Shown here piece after piece: positions 54,293 through 63,999 of a stretch of 64,000 nt of DNA (positions are counted from its first letter, which is position 1; each line of letters starts with the position of its first letter). The stretch covers positions 7,998,001 to 8,062,000 of the forward strand of contig NZ_CP108100.1 in the NCBI RefSeq assembly GCF_036195045.1. Reading direction: 5' to 3'. The notes below the pieces were generated by a model that was not told the DNA's origin, searched no databases, and saw only the letters and a program-made list of their open reading frames with translations. The position numbers and the translations under genes are program-made. This DNA comes from Streptomyces sp. NBC_00236. GTDB lineage: Bacteria; Actinomycetota; Actinomycetes; Streptomycetales; Streptomycetaceae.

Positions 54293-55309
54293 ATGGAGAA
54301 TGCTGTTCCGCGCGGTGACTGGCTCGATGCCGACGCCTTCCGCGATGTGGTGAAGCAGGTTGCCCCACTGCGACCGGGCGGGTGGAGCATCCCGGAGTTC
54401 GAACGCGCCACCTCGGCGCTGGGCTGGGAACTCGGCGGCCCCCGGGAGGTGGGCGATCAGGTCTGGCGCAGGTTCGTCGCCGGTAAGGGGCCCTGGGGCG
54501 GGTACGGCACCGTGATCGCCGACGCCTCGGAGCCCGAGCAGGTGCGCAAGGTGAACGTGCGTGTCGTCGATCTGCCCGCCGAGGACGTCCGGGCCGCCGC
54601 CGACCCGGTGCGCGCCGCCTGGTGGGTCATGGAGGAGGAACTGGGTCCGCCGACACTCTGGGGAGGCGACGCCGGGCCCTGGATGATGTGGCGGCGCCCC
54701 GGTGCCGGCCTCGCCGTCCACACCCATGACGAAGGTCAGGTGAGCCTGGAACTCCTGCCCGCCGATGCCGGCACCGACGTCATCGGACGGGGCTACGCCC
54801 GCGGCTCCTGGCGCGCTGCGGACCCGGCCGGCCGGCCTCCCGTCCCCACCACGCCGACCCGGAGCAGCACGAGTGGGGACGAGGTGCGGAAGAGGCTGTG
54901 CGAGGCGTTGCGCTCCCTCACCCACGACGCTCCGTTCTTCCCGGCCAGGTTCATCCTGCATCTGTCGTCGGCCCGCGACCCCCGACGGTTCGTCCAGTGC
55001 TGGAGCCATGGCCTGGAACTCGTCATCGAGGCAACCGGCTACCTGCACCATCCCGAACTGGCCGATCCCGCCCGCCTGACCCGGAACGGCTGGGAGCTCC
55101 CGCACTCGCTCTGGCAACGGCGCTTTCCCGATGCCAGGGACGACCGCGCTCACGCCGAAACTGCGGCCCGCATGCTCGTCGAGGAACTGCGGCAGCTGGG
55201 CGTCGATCCGGCCGACCTCGTGCACAGCGGATCCATGGCGGGTCGCGGGCGCGGATTCCATCTCGACCTGCCGCACCTGGGAATCCCTCGCACGCACCCG
55301 GGCGCCTGA
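54293..55309 (+). CDS. DUF6301-like / TY-Chap-like two-domain protein
   Basis: The first ~170 of 338 residues (GGWSIPEFERATSALGWELG; VWRRFVAGKGPWGGYGTVIA) resemble DUF6301-type proteins. The C-terminal part has the pattern of TY-Chap/YbjN-like domains: RFVQCWSHGLELVIEATGYL, NGWELPHSLWQRRFPD and MLVEELRQLGVDPADL. Such proteins are common in Streptomyces near polymorphic toxin or immunity genes, but no toxin is visible here. The assignment is from pattern memory. ATG 54293 was chosen because upstream codons look non-coding. Confidence 0.65.
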   Translation: MENAVPRGDWLDADAFRDVVKQVAPLRPGGWSIPEFERATSALGWELGGPREVGDQVWRRFVAGKGPWGGYGTVIADASEPEQVRKVNVRVVDLPAEDVRAAADPVRAAWWVMEEELGPPTLWGGDAGPWMMWRRPGAGLAVHTHDEGQVSLELLPADAGTDVIGRGYARGSWRAADPAGRPPVPTTPTRSSTSGDEVRKRLCEALRSLTHDAPFFPARFILHLSSARDPRRFVQCWSHGLELVIEATGYLHHPELADPARLTRNGWELPHSLWQRRFPDARDDRAHAETAARMLVEELRQLGVDPADLVHSGSMAGRGRGFHLDLPHLGIPRTHPGA

Positions 55310-55539
55310 ACGCAAACCGGCCGGGGCCTCGTTGTCACGCGGGGAGGGCGGCCAACCGGCGTGCGCGAACGGCCTGCCGTCCTCGGTGCCGGCCAGTCAC
55401 CGCCCCGTGCCGCATCCGTCGTCCACGCAGGGACGGACGCCGCAGGGTGGGTTGTCCGCCGGACCACGGAGGCGGCGCGGGCCTCACCTGTGATCCCCCT
55501 GCCGGTGGCCCCGGCAGGGGGCGATGGAACGATGCGTGC

Positions 55540-56277
55540 ATGCGACAGCTGAGCGAATGGACGGACGTGGAGGACCCTGCGTGGCCGGTCCTCCAGGATG
55601 AGTTCGCCGGCCGTCCGGTGCCGGTGGAGGTGCTGCCGGTGACCCCGAGCAGGGCCGCGCCTGGCTGCTCCAGCTGCGGGTCGGCGCGCGATCCGCTCTC
55701 CCTGGTGCTGCACTCCGGCGGACTGGTCGTGGACCACGGACGGGTGCGCGTTCTCGCAGGCGCGCCGAGCGGCGCGGCCGGTCTTCCCGGTCCGGCCCGG
55801 GTCAATCGCTTCCCGGCCGCGTTCGACCCCGCCTGGCGCCCGCTGGGCGCCCTGGTCGTCGGCCACGATGTCCTCGGCGGGGTGTTCGCTCTCAACGGCC
55901 ACGATCCCGCAGCGTGCGGCCGGCCCGGTGCGCCCGGACAGATGCTCTGCTTCGCGCCGGACTCCCTGGAACGGGAGGCGAGGGAGATGGGCTGCGGAAC
56001 GTGGCTGACCTGGCTGCTGCCCGGACGGCTGGACCAGTTCCACGACGGGCTCCGGTGGCCAGGACGGCAGCGCGAGTCGCAGTCGCCGGAGTTGTCCCAG
56101 GGAATCGCCGGGTACCCCTTCCTGCGGTCGAAGGAAGCCCGGGCGGATTCGGCTGCGACCACGAGGACGCCCGTTCCTCTGACCGAGTTGCCCACCCTGA
56201 GCAGCGACTTCTGCCGGCAGACGGGGCTGGGCGACCCCGGATTTCTCGGTTCATTTCCCTCGGAGGGACCCGCATGA
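55540..56277 (+). CDS. DUF2625-family protein with apparent compensating frameshifts
   Basis: The 245-residue reading starts [20 protein letters not shown] and contains [16 protein letters not shown] and [15 protein letters not shown], as expected for DUF2625. Between about 55641 and 55702 it gives an unlikely stretch, [16 protein letters not shown]. The alternative frame over the same bases reads [20 protein letters not shown], which fits the family. One missing base near 55640 and one extra C near 55700 would explain this. Both outer parts share one frame, so the product may still be made. The stop overlaps the next gene's ATG by 4 bp. Confidence 0.75.
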   Translation: MRQLSEWTDVEDPAWPVLQDEFAGRPVPVEVLPVTPSRAAPGCSSCGSARDPLSLVLHSGGLVVDHGRVRVLAGAPSGAAGLPGPARVNRFPAAFDPAWRPLGALVVGHDVLGGVFALNGHDPAACGRPGAPGQMLCFAPDSLEREAREMGCGTWLTWLLPGRLDQFHDGLRWPGRQRESQSPELSQGIAGYPFLRSKEARADSAATTRTPVPLTELPTLSSDFCRQTGLGDPGFLGSFPSEGPA

Positions 56278-57488
56278 AGATCGTCGACGCGAAAGTCGTC
56301 GTCACCGGACCGGGACGCAACTTCGTCACCCTGAAGCTGACGACCGACGAAGGCCTCACCGGCCTCGGTGACGCCACGCTCAACGGGCGGGAGCTGGCCG
56401 TCGTCGGCTATCTCCGCGACCATGTGGCGCCCCTGCTCACCGGCCTCGACCCGCACCGGATCGAGGACACCTGGCAGTACCTCTACCGCGGCGCCTACTG
56501 GCGGCGCGGGCCGGTGACCATGGCCGCGATCGCCGCCGTGGACGTGGCCCTGTGGGACATCAAGGCGAAGGCCGCCGGCCTGCCGCTCTACCAGTTGCTG
56601 GGCGGCGCGAGCAGGGACCGTGTCGGCACCTACGGACATGCCAACGGCCGGGACATCCCCGAACTCCTCGACTCCGTACGGGCCAGACTCGCCGAGGGCT
56701 ATCCCGCCGTCCGCATCCAGACGGGCATCCCGGGGCTGAAGGCCGTGTACGGGGTGTACCACCAGGACGACGACGGCACGACGGTCGCCCATCAGCAGGC
56801 CCGTCCCCTGGTCGAGGACTGGGACACGGACGCCTACCTGCGCCACACGCCGGCCGTCTTCGAGGCGGTCCGCGCGGAGTTCGGGGCCGAGCTTCCGCTG
56901 CTCCACGACGCCCATCACCGCCTCACCCCGATCCAGGCGGCACGGCTCGGCAAGGACCTGGAGCCGTACCGGCCGTTCTGGCTGGAGGACTGCACGCCCG
57001 CCGAGAACCAGGAGGCGCTGCGTCTGGTCCGCCGCCACACCACCACACCCCTCGCCGTGGGCGAGGTGTTCAACACCGTGTACGACTACCAGTCACTGAT
57101 CACCGAGCAGCTGATCGACTACGCCCGGTCCGCGGTCACCCACTTCGGCGGCGTCACACCGCTGCGCAAGCTCTTCGACTTCGCCGCCCAGTACCAGGTG
57201 AAGAGCGCCGTCCACGGACCGGAGGACATCTCGCCGGTCGGGATGGCCGCGGCCGTCCACCTCGACCTCGCCGTCCACAACTTCGGCATCCAGGAGTACG
57301 CGGGCCACAACCCGCTGACCGAGGCGGTGTTCCGGCACGCGTACACCTTCACGAACGGGTACCTGCACCCGGGCGAGGCGCCGGGGATCGGCGTGGAGCT
57401 GGACGAGGAGGCGGCGGCCGCGCATCCGTACGAGCGGGCCTACCTTCCGGTCAACCGGCTCCGGGACGGCAGCGTCCACGACTGGTGA
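56274..57488 (+). CDS. mannonate dehydratase-family enolase (ManD-like)
   Basis: The 404-residue protein belongs to the D-mannonate dehydratase branch of the enolase superfamily. Metal ligands appear in [11 protein letters not shown] (Asp), FWLEDCTP (Glu) and LAVGEVFNT (Glu). The family-typical [20 protein letters not shown] and GAPGIGV-like C-terminus ([12 protein letters not shown]) are present. It dehydrates mannonate or related sugar acids, feeding the 2-keto-3-deoxygluconate route; some members act on gluconate or are nearly inactive. It overlaps the DUF2625 gene; no other sugar-acid genes are adjacent. Confidence 0.87.
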   Translation: MKIVDAKVVVTGPGRNFVTLKLTTDEGLTGLGDATLNGRELAVVGYLRDHVAPLLTGLDPHRIEDTWQYLYRGAYWRRGPVTMAAIAAVDVALWDIKAKAAGLPLYQLLGGASRDRVGTYGHANGRDIPELLDSVRARLAEGYPAVRIQTGIPGLKAVYGVYHQDDDGTTVAHQQARPLVEDWDTDAYLRHTPAVFEAVRAEFGAELPLLHDAHHRLTPIQAARLGKDLEPYRPFWLEDCTPAENQEALRLVRRHTTTPLAVGEVFNTVYDYQSLITEQLIDYARSAVTHFGGVTPLRKLFDFAAQYQVKSAVHGPEDISPVGMAAAVHLDLAVHNFGIQEYAGHNPLTEAVFRHAYTFTNGYLHPGEAPGIGVELDEEAAAAHPYERAYLPVNRLRDGSVHDW

Positions 57489-57518
57489 GCCGCGGAGCGC
57501 CGCCGGCCGCCGGGGCCC

Positions 57519-59324
57519 CTACGGGTAGGCGGGCTGAAGGCCCGCGTACACCCCTTCCCGGCCGATCAGTTCCTCGTGCGTCCCCACCTCCGCGATCCTG
57601 CCGCCCTCCATCGCCACGATGCGGTCGGCGCCCTGGATCGTGGAGAGCCGGTGGGCGACGACGAAGACCGTACGGCCGTGCACGAGCCGCGAGAGGGCTT
57701 CCTGCACGAGGGCCTCGGAGCGGTTGTCCAGCGCGGACGTGGCCTCGTCGAGCACCAGCACCCTGGGGTCGCGGATCAGCGCCCGTGCGATGGCGAGGCG
57801 CTGCTTCTGGCCGCCCGACAGCCGTGCGCCGCGCTCGCCGACGACCGTGTCGAGGCCGAGCGGCAGATCGTTGACGAACTCCAGCGCGTTGGCGTCCGTC
57901 AGCGCGCGTATGAGTGTGGCCTCGTCCGTGTCACCCATCCCGTAGGTGACGTTCTCGCGGATGCTGCCCTCGAAGAGGATCGACTCCTGCGGCACCACGG
58001 ACAGGAAGCGCCGGTAGCTGCGCAGATCGAGTCCCGCCATGTCGGTGCCGTCGAGCATGATGCGGCCCGACGTGGGACGGATGAAGCCGATGAGGAGGTT
58101 CAGGACGGTCGACTTGCCCGCGCCCGAAGCACCGACCAGCGCGATGGTCTCGCCCGGCCGTGCGGAGAGGGTGAAGCCGTCGACGGCGGGCGCCGCGTCC
58201 TCGTAGGCGAATCCGACGTCCTCGAAGTCGATCCGGCCGGTGACGCGGTCGACCTGTGCCTTGCCGGCGTTGTGTTCGAGGTCGGGTGCCTGGAGCACCT
58301 CACCCGCCGAACGCACCGATTCCAGCCCCTTGGTGAGGATGGGGGCCAGACCCAGGAGCGTGGTCACCGAGCCGGTCAGGACGGTGAAGAAGGCGCTGAG
58401 CATCACGACGTCGCCGGGGGTGATGGGCATCCAGCCGTGGTAGGCGACCAGTGCGGACCCGGTCAGGCACAGCACGCCGAGCGTGTTGAGGATGACCCAG
58501 GCCAGCGATCCGAAGCGGCCGTTGATCACGTCCAGGCGCAGACCGGCCGCGAAGACCTGGCGCAGCGAGCCGTCGACCCGGCCGAGCGCGGTGCGCTCCA
58601 GCCCGTGGGCGCGGGTGATGGGGATGAGCGTGGTCATCTCACCGACGCGGGAGGAGAGCTGCTCCACCTCGCGCCGGAAGGATTCGTTGTGACTGCGCAG
58701 CCGGGCGCGCAGCTTCATCACGAGGAAACCGGCCGCCGGCACCACGATCAGGAAGACCGGCAGGAACGCGGGCACGCGCACGCCGATGACCACGAGACCG
58801 CCGACCAGCGTCACGACGGCGCCGAGCCCCATGTCGGCGCTCTGCTGCATCATCTGCTCCACGGACTCCACGTCGCGGACCACCTTGGCCTGCAGGACGC
58901 TCGAACTGACCCGTGAGTGATAGCCGATGGACAACTGCTGCATACGACGGCACAGCGCCGAGCGCAGGGTCGTGCCCATCCGCCGGATGCTGCCACCGAG
59001 GCAGCGTACGTACCACTGGTGCAGCGGGTAGTTGATCACGAGGATGAACAACAGGATGCCGGTGGCCTTCCACAGCCGGGATTCCGGACCGTGCTGGACG
59101 ACGACGTCCAGGACCGTGGCGGTGATGAGGGGAAGCAGCCAGATGGGGCTGTGCTTCACGACGAAGATGGCCACCGCGAGTGCCAGTCGCCCGCGGTCGG
59201 GCCGGAAGAGGTGGCCGAGGGTCCGGAACGGGTTCTCGCCGCGGTAGCGGTGGTCGAGGTGGTCGAAAGGCGCCAGGGATTCGGCGGAGGGTGGTTGGGA
59301 AACCGCTTTCTGCATGGTGTCCAT
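57519..59324 (-). CDS. ABC exporter, fused membrane and ATPase domains
   Basis: The 601-residue half-transporter has an N-terminal six-helix domain (about 45-330), then an ATPase domain with Walker A GASGAGKSTVLNLL, signature RLSGGQKQRLAIARAL and Walker B VLVLDEATSALDN. It is an MsbA/Sav1866-type exporter, probably a homodimer, with unknown cargo. ATG 59324 was chosen because upstream codons are Arg/Pro-rich and unlike the family. It lies convergent to the ManD-like gene and downstream of the BenE-type gene in the same direction. Confidence 0.87.
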   Translation of the reverse strand: MDTMQKAVSQPPSAESLAPFDHLDHRYRGENPFRTLGHLFRPDRGRLALAVAIFVVKHSPIWLLPLITATVLDVVVQHGPESRLWKATGILLFILVINYPLHQWYVRCLGGSIRRMGTTLRSALCRRMQQLSIGYHSRVSSSVLQAKVVRDVESVEQMMQQSADMGLGAVVTLVGGLVVIGVRVPAFLPVFLIVVPAAGFLVMKLRARLRSHNESFRREVEQLSSRVGEMTTLIPITRAHGLERTALGRVDGSLRQVFAAGLRLDVINGRFGSLAWVILNTLGVLCLTGSALVAYHGWMPITPGDVVMLSAFFTVLTGSVTTLLGLAPILTKGLESVRSAGEVLQAPDLEHNAGKAQVDRVTGRIDFEDVGFAYEDAAPAVDGFTLSARPGETIALVGASGAGKSTVLNLLIGFIRPTSGRIMLDGTDMAGLDLRSYRRFLSVVPQESILFEGSIRENVTYGMGDTDEATLIRALTDANALEFVNDLPLGLDTVVGERGARLSGGQKQRLAIARALIRDPRVLVLDEATSALDNRSEALVQEALSRLVHGRTVFVVAHRLSTIQGADRIVAMEGGRIAEVGTHEELIGREGVYAGLQPAYP

Positions 59325-59400
59325 CCCACCCCGCTCCCGCCGTCCGGGGCAACTCCGTTCCACGGACAGGACAGGAGCGGGTGGTGGGTTCCGACAGGTC

Positions 59401-60630
59401 TCAGTGGACGCGGACTTCGTCCGGCAGCGGCTCGGGTGCGGGCGCCTTGCGGCGCGGGCGGCCCACCGAGGCGATCGCACCGGTGACCAGTCCGGCCAGC
59501 AGGCCCCAGAACGCCGAGCCGATTCCCAGCAGCGTCACGCCGGAAGCGGTGGCGAGGAAGGTCACCACGGCCGCTTCCCTGGACGCCTTGTCGGCCAGTG
59601 CCGCGGTCAGTGAGGCCTCGATGGTCGCCAGCAGGCCGATCCCGGCGATCGCCAGGACGAGTTCCTGCGGCATCGCGGTGAGGAGGGAGGCGACGGTCGC
59701 GCCGAGCAGCCCGACGCAGAGGTAGAAGACGCCCGCCCACACCGCGGCGAGGTAGCGCTTGTCCCGGTCGGGATGCGCCTCCTCGCCCGTGCAGATGGCT
59801 GCCGTGATCGCGGCCAGGTTGAGGCCGAACGCCCCGAAGGGCGCCAGGACCGCGTTGGCGGCACCCGTCCAGGTCATCAGGGGCGAGACCGGCACGTCGT
59901 AGCCGGCGCCGCGGATCACGGCGACGCCGGGCAGGTTCTGCGAGGCCATGGTGACGACGAACAGCGGTGCGCCGACGCTGACCAGGACCTTCCAGTCGAA
60001 CTCCGGCGCGGTGAACACCGGGGCGGCCAGGGCGAGGCGGACCTGGCCCAGCTGCCAGCCTCCGGTGAACACGGTGGCCACCACGCCCGCGGCGAGCGCC
60101 AGCAGCACCGCGTAACGGGGCAGCAGCCGCCGGCCGAGCAGATAGAGCACGAACATCGGGAACGCGACCGCGAATCCGCCGTGCATCGTGCTGAACAGCC
60201 CTGTGCCGAACCGCAGCAGTACCCCGGCGAGGAGTGCGGCGGCCAGGGGCACCGGGATCCGGCCCATGAGCCGGCTGAACCAGCCCGTCATCCCGCTCAC
60301 GAGGATGAGCAGCCCCGAGAAGACGAACGCGCCGACCGCCTGAGCCATCGACACACCGCTCAGACCGGTCGTGAGCAGCGCGGCTCCCGGTGTCGACCAC
60401 GCGGTCACGACGGGGGCCCGGTAGCGCAGTGACAGCCCGATGCAGGTGCAGGCAAGGCCGACACCGAGCGCGAGCATCCAGGACGAGATCTCGCGCGCGT
60501 CCGCCCCCGCCGCCCGGGCGGCCGTGAAGACGAGCGCCGCCGAACTGGTCACGCCGACCATGACGGCGATCAGTCCGGCGACCACGGCCGAGGGCGGCGC
60601 GATCGAGCGTATGCGGGTGATCGCGAACAT
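59401..60630 (-). CDS. benE: BenE-type benzoate/H+ symporter family protein
   Basis: The 409-residue protein has about twelve membrane segments and the BenE blocks SSAALVFTAARAAGAD, APVVTAWSTPGAALL and ASQNLPGVAVIRGAGYDV. BenE proteins import benzoate with protons, though actinobacterial members may carry other aromatic acids. No benzoate dioxygenase genes are near. It is divergent from an XRE-cupin regulator with twin 16-bp operators in between, so it is probably that regulator's target. Confidence 0.88.
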   Translation of the reverse strand: MFAITRIRSIAPPSAVVAGLIAVMVGVTSSAALVFTAARAAGADAREISSWMLALGVGLACTCIGLSLRYRAPVVTAWSTPGAALLTTGLSGVSMAQAVGAFVFSGLLILVSGMTGWFSRLMGRIPVPLAAALLAGVLLRFGTGLFSTMHGGFAVAFPMFVLYLLGRRLLPRYAVLLALAAGVVATVFTGGWQLGQVRLALAAPVFTAPEFDWKVLVSVGAPLFVVTMASQNLPGVAVIRGAGYDVPVSPLMTWTGAANAVLAPFGAFGLNLAAITAAICTGEEAHPDRDKRYLAAVWAGVFYLCVGLLGATVASLLTAMPQELVLAIAGIGLLATIEASLTAALADKASREAAVVTFLATASGVTLLGIGSAFWGLLAGLVTGAIASVGRPRRKAPAPEPLPDEVRVH

Positions 60631-60655
60631 GAGGGAGCCACTTCCTGCGCGGTTC

Positions 60656-60687
60656 GTTCTGTATACGGAACGTTCTGTATGTGGAAC
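60656..60687. promoter_or_regulatory. twin 16-bp operators between benE-like gene and XRE-cupin regulator
   Basis: GTTCTGTATACGGAAC (60656-60671) is followed directly by GTTCTGTATGTGGAAC (60672-60687), differing at two positions. Each is a dyad with GTTC/GAAC ends. They lie 25 bp from the BenE start and 56 bp from the regulator start, well placed to control both. Confidence 0.75.
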
Positions 60688-60743
60688 ACTAGAGAGGCGG
60701 GCCGACGCCCGTCAACCAGGACAGCGGAGCGGGTGCACGGCCG

Positions 60744-61289
60744 ATGGGGCTGAACGAGGACGTGGGGCGCAGGCTGCGCGCGCTGCGGCGCGAACGGGAC
60801 CTGTCCCTGTCGGAGCTCTCCCGGCGCTCACGCGTCGGCAAGGGCACGCTCTCGGAGCTGGAGAGCGGGACGCGCAACCCCACCCTGGAGACGCTGTACG
60901 CACTCACCACCGCCCTGGGGCTGCCGCTGAGCGCCGTACTGAGCGACCCGCTCCCGGTGGACGGCCCCGCGCCCGCGGGCGTCTCCGGGAGCGCCGTCAC
61001 CGCCGTCCTGCTGGAGCGGTACGAGGACGGGGCCGCCGTCACCGACGTGTTCCGCATCAGCATCCGCGCGGGCGCGGTCCAGGAGTCCGAGGCGCACGTC
61101 CCGGGCACGCACGAGAGCCTGATGGTCCTGACCGGCACCGCCGTCGTGGGCCCGCCGGACGACACCAGGACGGCCGGCCCCGGCGCCTCCGCGCACTGGC
61201 GGGCCGACGCGCCCCATGTCTACGGCGCGCCCGACGGTGATGTGGAGGGCGTCCTCTTCGTCCGCAGTCCGGTGGCGGAGGCCCCGTAG
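60744..61289 (+). CDS. XRE-family transcriptional regulator with C-terminal cupin domain
   Basis: The 181-residue protein has an N-terminal helix-turn-helix (LRALRRERDLSLSELSRRSR ... GTLSELESGTRNP) and a C-terminal cupin-like half (TDVFRISIRAGAVQESEAHV; GTHESLMVLTGTAVVG). XRE-cupin regulators usually bind a small ligand in the barrel and control an adjacent transporter or catabolic gene. It is divergent from the BenE-type transporter and faces the twin operators. Confidence 0.88.
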   Translation: MGLNEDVGRRLRALRRERDLSLSELSRRSRVGKGTLSELESGTRNPTLETLYALTTALGLPLSAVLSDPLPVDGPAPAGVSGSAVTAVLLERYEDGAAVTDVFRISIRAGAVQESEAHVPGTHESLMVLTGTAVVGPPDDTRTAGPGASAHWRADAPHVYGAPDGDVEGVLFVRSPVAEAP

Positions 61290-61310
61290 GACCGCCGGGC
61301 GGTCAGCGGG

Positions 61311-61901
61311 TCACGACACGCTCAGGAGGTTGACCAGGCGGATGTAGCGGACCCAGTCCCAGTGAGGGCCCGGGTCAGTATGGTCGGTGCCCGGGACCTG
61401 CGCGTGGCCGAGGATGTGCGCGCGGTCCTTGGGGATGCCGTAGCGGTCGCACACCGAGGCGGTCAGCAGCGCCGACTTCTCGTACATGGCGTTGGTGAAG
61501 TAGGCGGGTTGGTCCACGTACCCCTCGTGCTCGATGCCGATACTGCGGGTGTTGTAGTCCCAGTTCCCGGCGTGCCAGGCGACGTCCTTCTCCCGCACGC
61601 ACTGGTCGATGTAGCCGTCCGCCGAGCGCACCACATAGTGCGCGGACACCTGTTTCGCCGGATTCTGGAAGATCGCCACGGCGTCCGAGAACGTCTCCTG
61701 GGTGACATGGATGATCACGTACTGCACCGGATACGCCGAAGGCCGCGTCGACACCGTGTAGTTGGACGCGGAGGCCGGGACCCAGTGGGCCGCCGGATAG
61801 TCCGTGTCACCGGCCGTCGCCGCGGTCGCGCGGACGGAAGCGGGAAGCAGTGCCGCCGCGGCCGTGGCCGCCGCGCCCTGAAGGATCCTTCTGCGGTCCA
61901 T
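61311..61901 (-). CDS. Tat-exported N-acetylmuramoyl-L-alanine amidase (Amidase_2)
   Basis: The 196-residue protein has the twin-arginine start MDRRRILQGAAATAAAALLP and an amidase_2/T7-lysozyme-type domain. VQYVIIHVTQETFSDAVAIF carries the first zinc His, WHAGNWDYNTRSIGIEHEGY the middle region, and HILGHAQVPGTDHTDPGPHW the second His and the Asp-Pro-Gly motif. It should cut the bond between MurNAc and L-alanine in the cell wall, outside the membrane. ATG 61901 is the only start that exposes the Tat signal. Confidence 0.9.
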   Translation of the reverse strand: MDRRRILQGAAATAAAALLPASVRATAATAGDTDYPAAHWVPASASNYTVSTRPSAYPVQYVIIHVTQETFSDAVAIFQNPAKQVSAHYVVRSADGYIDQCVREKDVAWHAGNWDYNTRSIGIEHEGYVDQPAYFTNAMYEKSALLTASVCDRYGIPKDRAHILGHAQVPGTDHTDPGPHWDWVRYIRLVNLLSVS

Positions 61902-62225
61902 GTGCACTCCTGGGTGTGGGGGAGGGGGGACGCGCACAGCTGCGGGGCCGGTTGACCGGTGCATCGTCCCGGGCCGGTGGGGCGCTGTTCCGGAACGGGG
62001 CCTCGCGCGGGAGTCCGGTACCCGATTCCCCCGCGCATCCCGTGACTCCCTCCTGTCCGCTGACCGGAAGCCGGTGTCCGCTGTACGGCCGAGCAATGTG
62101 CGCGCCCCACCGTACGGGCGCCGCCCGGGTGGCGGAAGACGGCAGGGGCCCGAAATCGATGCGGGCGGCGTGGAGTTGGGCCGCCCGGCAGGAGTGGGAC
62201 GGGCGGCCCGGGAGACCCGTGCGGG
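61902..62225. other. gene-free intergenic region
   Basis: This 324-bp stretch lies between the amidase start and the stop of the next minus-strand gene. I see no gene, strong hairpin or recognisable operator in it; it presumably holds the amidase promoter. Confidence 0.5.
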
Positions 62226-63575
62226 TCAGTGGGTGAGCGGACGCGGCAGCTTCAGCAGGGTCACGGAGGTCTCGATCCCGGAGTCGACCAGCCGGCCGTC
62301 CGCGTCGAAGGCGCCCGCCCCGTCGGTCATGCCGAAGTCGTTGTCGTTGATGAGGGCGAGCGTGCTGCGGCCCGTCACCGCCACGCCCTCGATCTTTCCG
62401 GGCACTCCGGCCACCTTCCCCAGGTCGACGACGAGGCTCTTGCGCAGGACCGGGACACCCGAGGCCGCCGGGTCCGCCAGTTCCTCGTACGAGGGCGAAG
62501 CGGACGGCGCGTCCCAGCGCGAGCCCAGGATGCCGGCGCCGCGGGGGAGCGTGACCCGGTGCAGACGGGCCGCCCGGTCGGTGCGCTCCTCGACCAGGAG
62601 GTCGTTGCCGCCGATCGCGACGACCGAGGAGATCTTCAGCTCGGACGTGTCGTCCTCACCCGGGTCCACGACACCCACCGCGTCGAAGCGGTACGCGTAC
62701 TCGGCCGTGACCGCTCGCTTCTTCGTGGAGAAGCGCAGCAGCCGCACATTGCGCGAGGCCTCGCCCGCGTCCTTGTCGGGCAGCGAGAGCGGGCTCTGGA
62801 CGGCGAGCACCAGATCGCCGTTCGGCAGCAGTGCCAGGCCCTCGAATCCGCGGTTGATCTTCCGGTGCAGCAGGACGCCGGGCAGCGCCTCCACGACGGG
62901 GTAGTCCGCGCCCGCGAGGTTCAGGCCCTCGGGGACGTAACGGGCGAGCACCCGGCCGCTCCCGGAGACGTGCACCAGCGACGGACCGTACTCGTCGACC
63001 AGCCAGAACGAGCCGTCCGCGCCGCGGACGACGCCTTCCGTGTCCAGACCGTTCGGGTTGTACGGAAGGGGCGTCCTCGCGTCATAGGAGTACGGGGCCT
63101 CGTCCCGGTCCGCCTGGTTCGCGAGACCGGTGACGGGGGCGCCGGAACGCGTGGTCAGCGGCAGGGAGCGCAGTACCTCGACGCGCTTGCCGCTCAGCCG
63201 CACCTTGACGATCGCCGGGTCGAACCCCGGGACGGGGAAGGTCCGCCGCTTGGTGCCGTCGACCTTGATCTGGCCGTTCGGGCCGCGGTCCGTGACGGTC
63301 CAGAACTCGCCCTCGCGGCCGGCCGGGAAGATGTCGCTGCCGATGCCGCCGAGCATCACGCCGCGGTCGTCCCCCACGGACCCGGGCAGCAGGCCGTTGC
63401 TGAATCCGGCCAGCGGGACGTCGCCGAGCACAGCGCTCGCGGTGACCCGCGCGGTGGCCTCGGGGCGGTGGTGCCGGTCCTGCGCGCCGGTTGCGGTGCC
63501 GGCGACACCTACCGTGCCGAGCAGGGCGAGCGGCAGCCCGACGGCAAGGGATCGACGGACGACACGCGCGGACAT
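62226..63575 (-). CDS. secreted esterase-like activity of phytase family protein
   Basis: The 449-residue protein has a signal peptide (VVRRSLAVGLPLALLGTVGV ... ATGAQ) and the beta-propeller-like domain of the phytase-esterase family: FWTVTDRGPNGQIKVDG, GLDTEGVVRGADGSFWLVDE, NRGFEGLALLPNGDLVLAVQ and KIEGVAVTGRSTLALINDND. Members hydrolyse phosphate esters or lack known activity. GGAGG four bases before ATG 63575 fixes the start. Confidence 0.87.
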   Translation of the reverse strand: MSARVVRRSLAVGLPLALLGTVGVAGTATGAQDRHHRPEATARVTASAVLGDVPLAGFSNGLLPGSVGDDRGVMLGGIGSDIFPAGREGEFWTVTDRGPNGQIKVDGTKRRTFPVPGFDPAIVKVRLSGKRVEVLRSLPLTTRSGAPVTGLANQADRDEAPYSYDARTPLPYNPNGLDTEGVVRGADGSFWLVDEYGPSLVHVSGSGRVLARYVPEGLNLAGADYPVVEALPGVLLHRKINRGFEGLALLPNGDLVLAVQSPLSLPDKDAGEASRNVRLLRFSTKKRAVTAEYAYRFDAVGVVDPGEDDTSELKISSVVAIGGNDLLVEERTDRAARLHRVTLPRGAGILGSRWDAPSASPSYEELADPAASGVPVLRKSLVVDLGKVAGVPGKIEGVAVTGRSTLALINDNDFGMTDGAGAFDADGRLVDSGIETSVTLLKLPRPLTH

Positions 63576-63732
63576 GGGGCCTCCTGAGGAGCAAAGGATC
63601 TGACGGCCGTCACGTTCCGCCGTGCGCCTCAACGAACGGTGACATTCAGTTGAACTCCGGGTCAGGACCCGGCGGCGGGCAGGGGCGGCCCGCACCTGTC
63701 CGCCCGCCTGCCCGCCGCCCAGTGAGCCGTTG

Positions 63733-63999
63733 TCAGCCGTCGGCGGGGGCCGCCGCGTCCGCCCAGGCCGCGGCGGGATCCTCGTCGCAAGGCCCCGCCG
63801 GAGTCCAGCGGCCGCTCTCCTTGCGGTACGGATACCAGCGCCCGTCCCGCCCGTAACGGAGTTGGACCGTGCCGTCCGCCGAAGTCCAGCGGTTGCGCTC
63901 GCACCGCAGCCGGGGGGCCTCGTCCTCCTCCCAGGCTCCGGCGAGCCGCGTCCTGGCCCGGGCGAGGGCGGTGGCGTCCGGGGCCCATTCCTCGTCGAG
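63733..63999 (-). CDS. C-terminal part of a gene cut by the window edge
   Basis: The last 88 codons before TGA at 63733-63735 read LDEEWAPDATALARARTRLA near the edge, then LRYGRDGRWYPYRKESGRWT and end WADAAAPADG. The codons have the strong G/C third-position bias of real genes. The Trp/Arg/Tyr-rich block recalls C-terminal tails of Streptomyces SWIM-type zinc finger proteins, but that is weak memory-based similarity. The start lies beyond the window. Confidence 0.6.
   Translation of the reverse strand, partial: LDEEWAPDATALARARTRLAGAWEEDEAPRLRCERNRWTSADGTVQLRYGRDGRWYPYRKESGRWTPAGPCDEDPAAAWADAAAPADG

Noticed and set aside
59299..59310. Possible LacI-type site GAAACCGCTTTC
   Set aside because: It lies inside the coding sequence of the ABC exporter (codons 5-9) and has only 4-bp arms.
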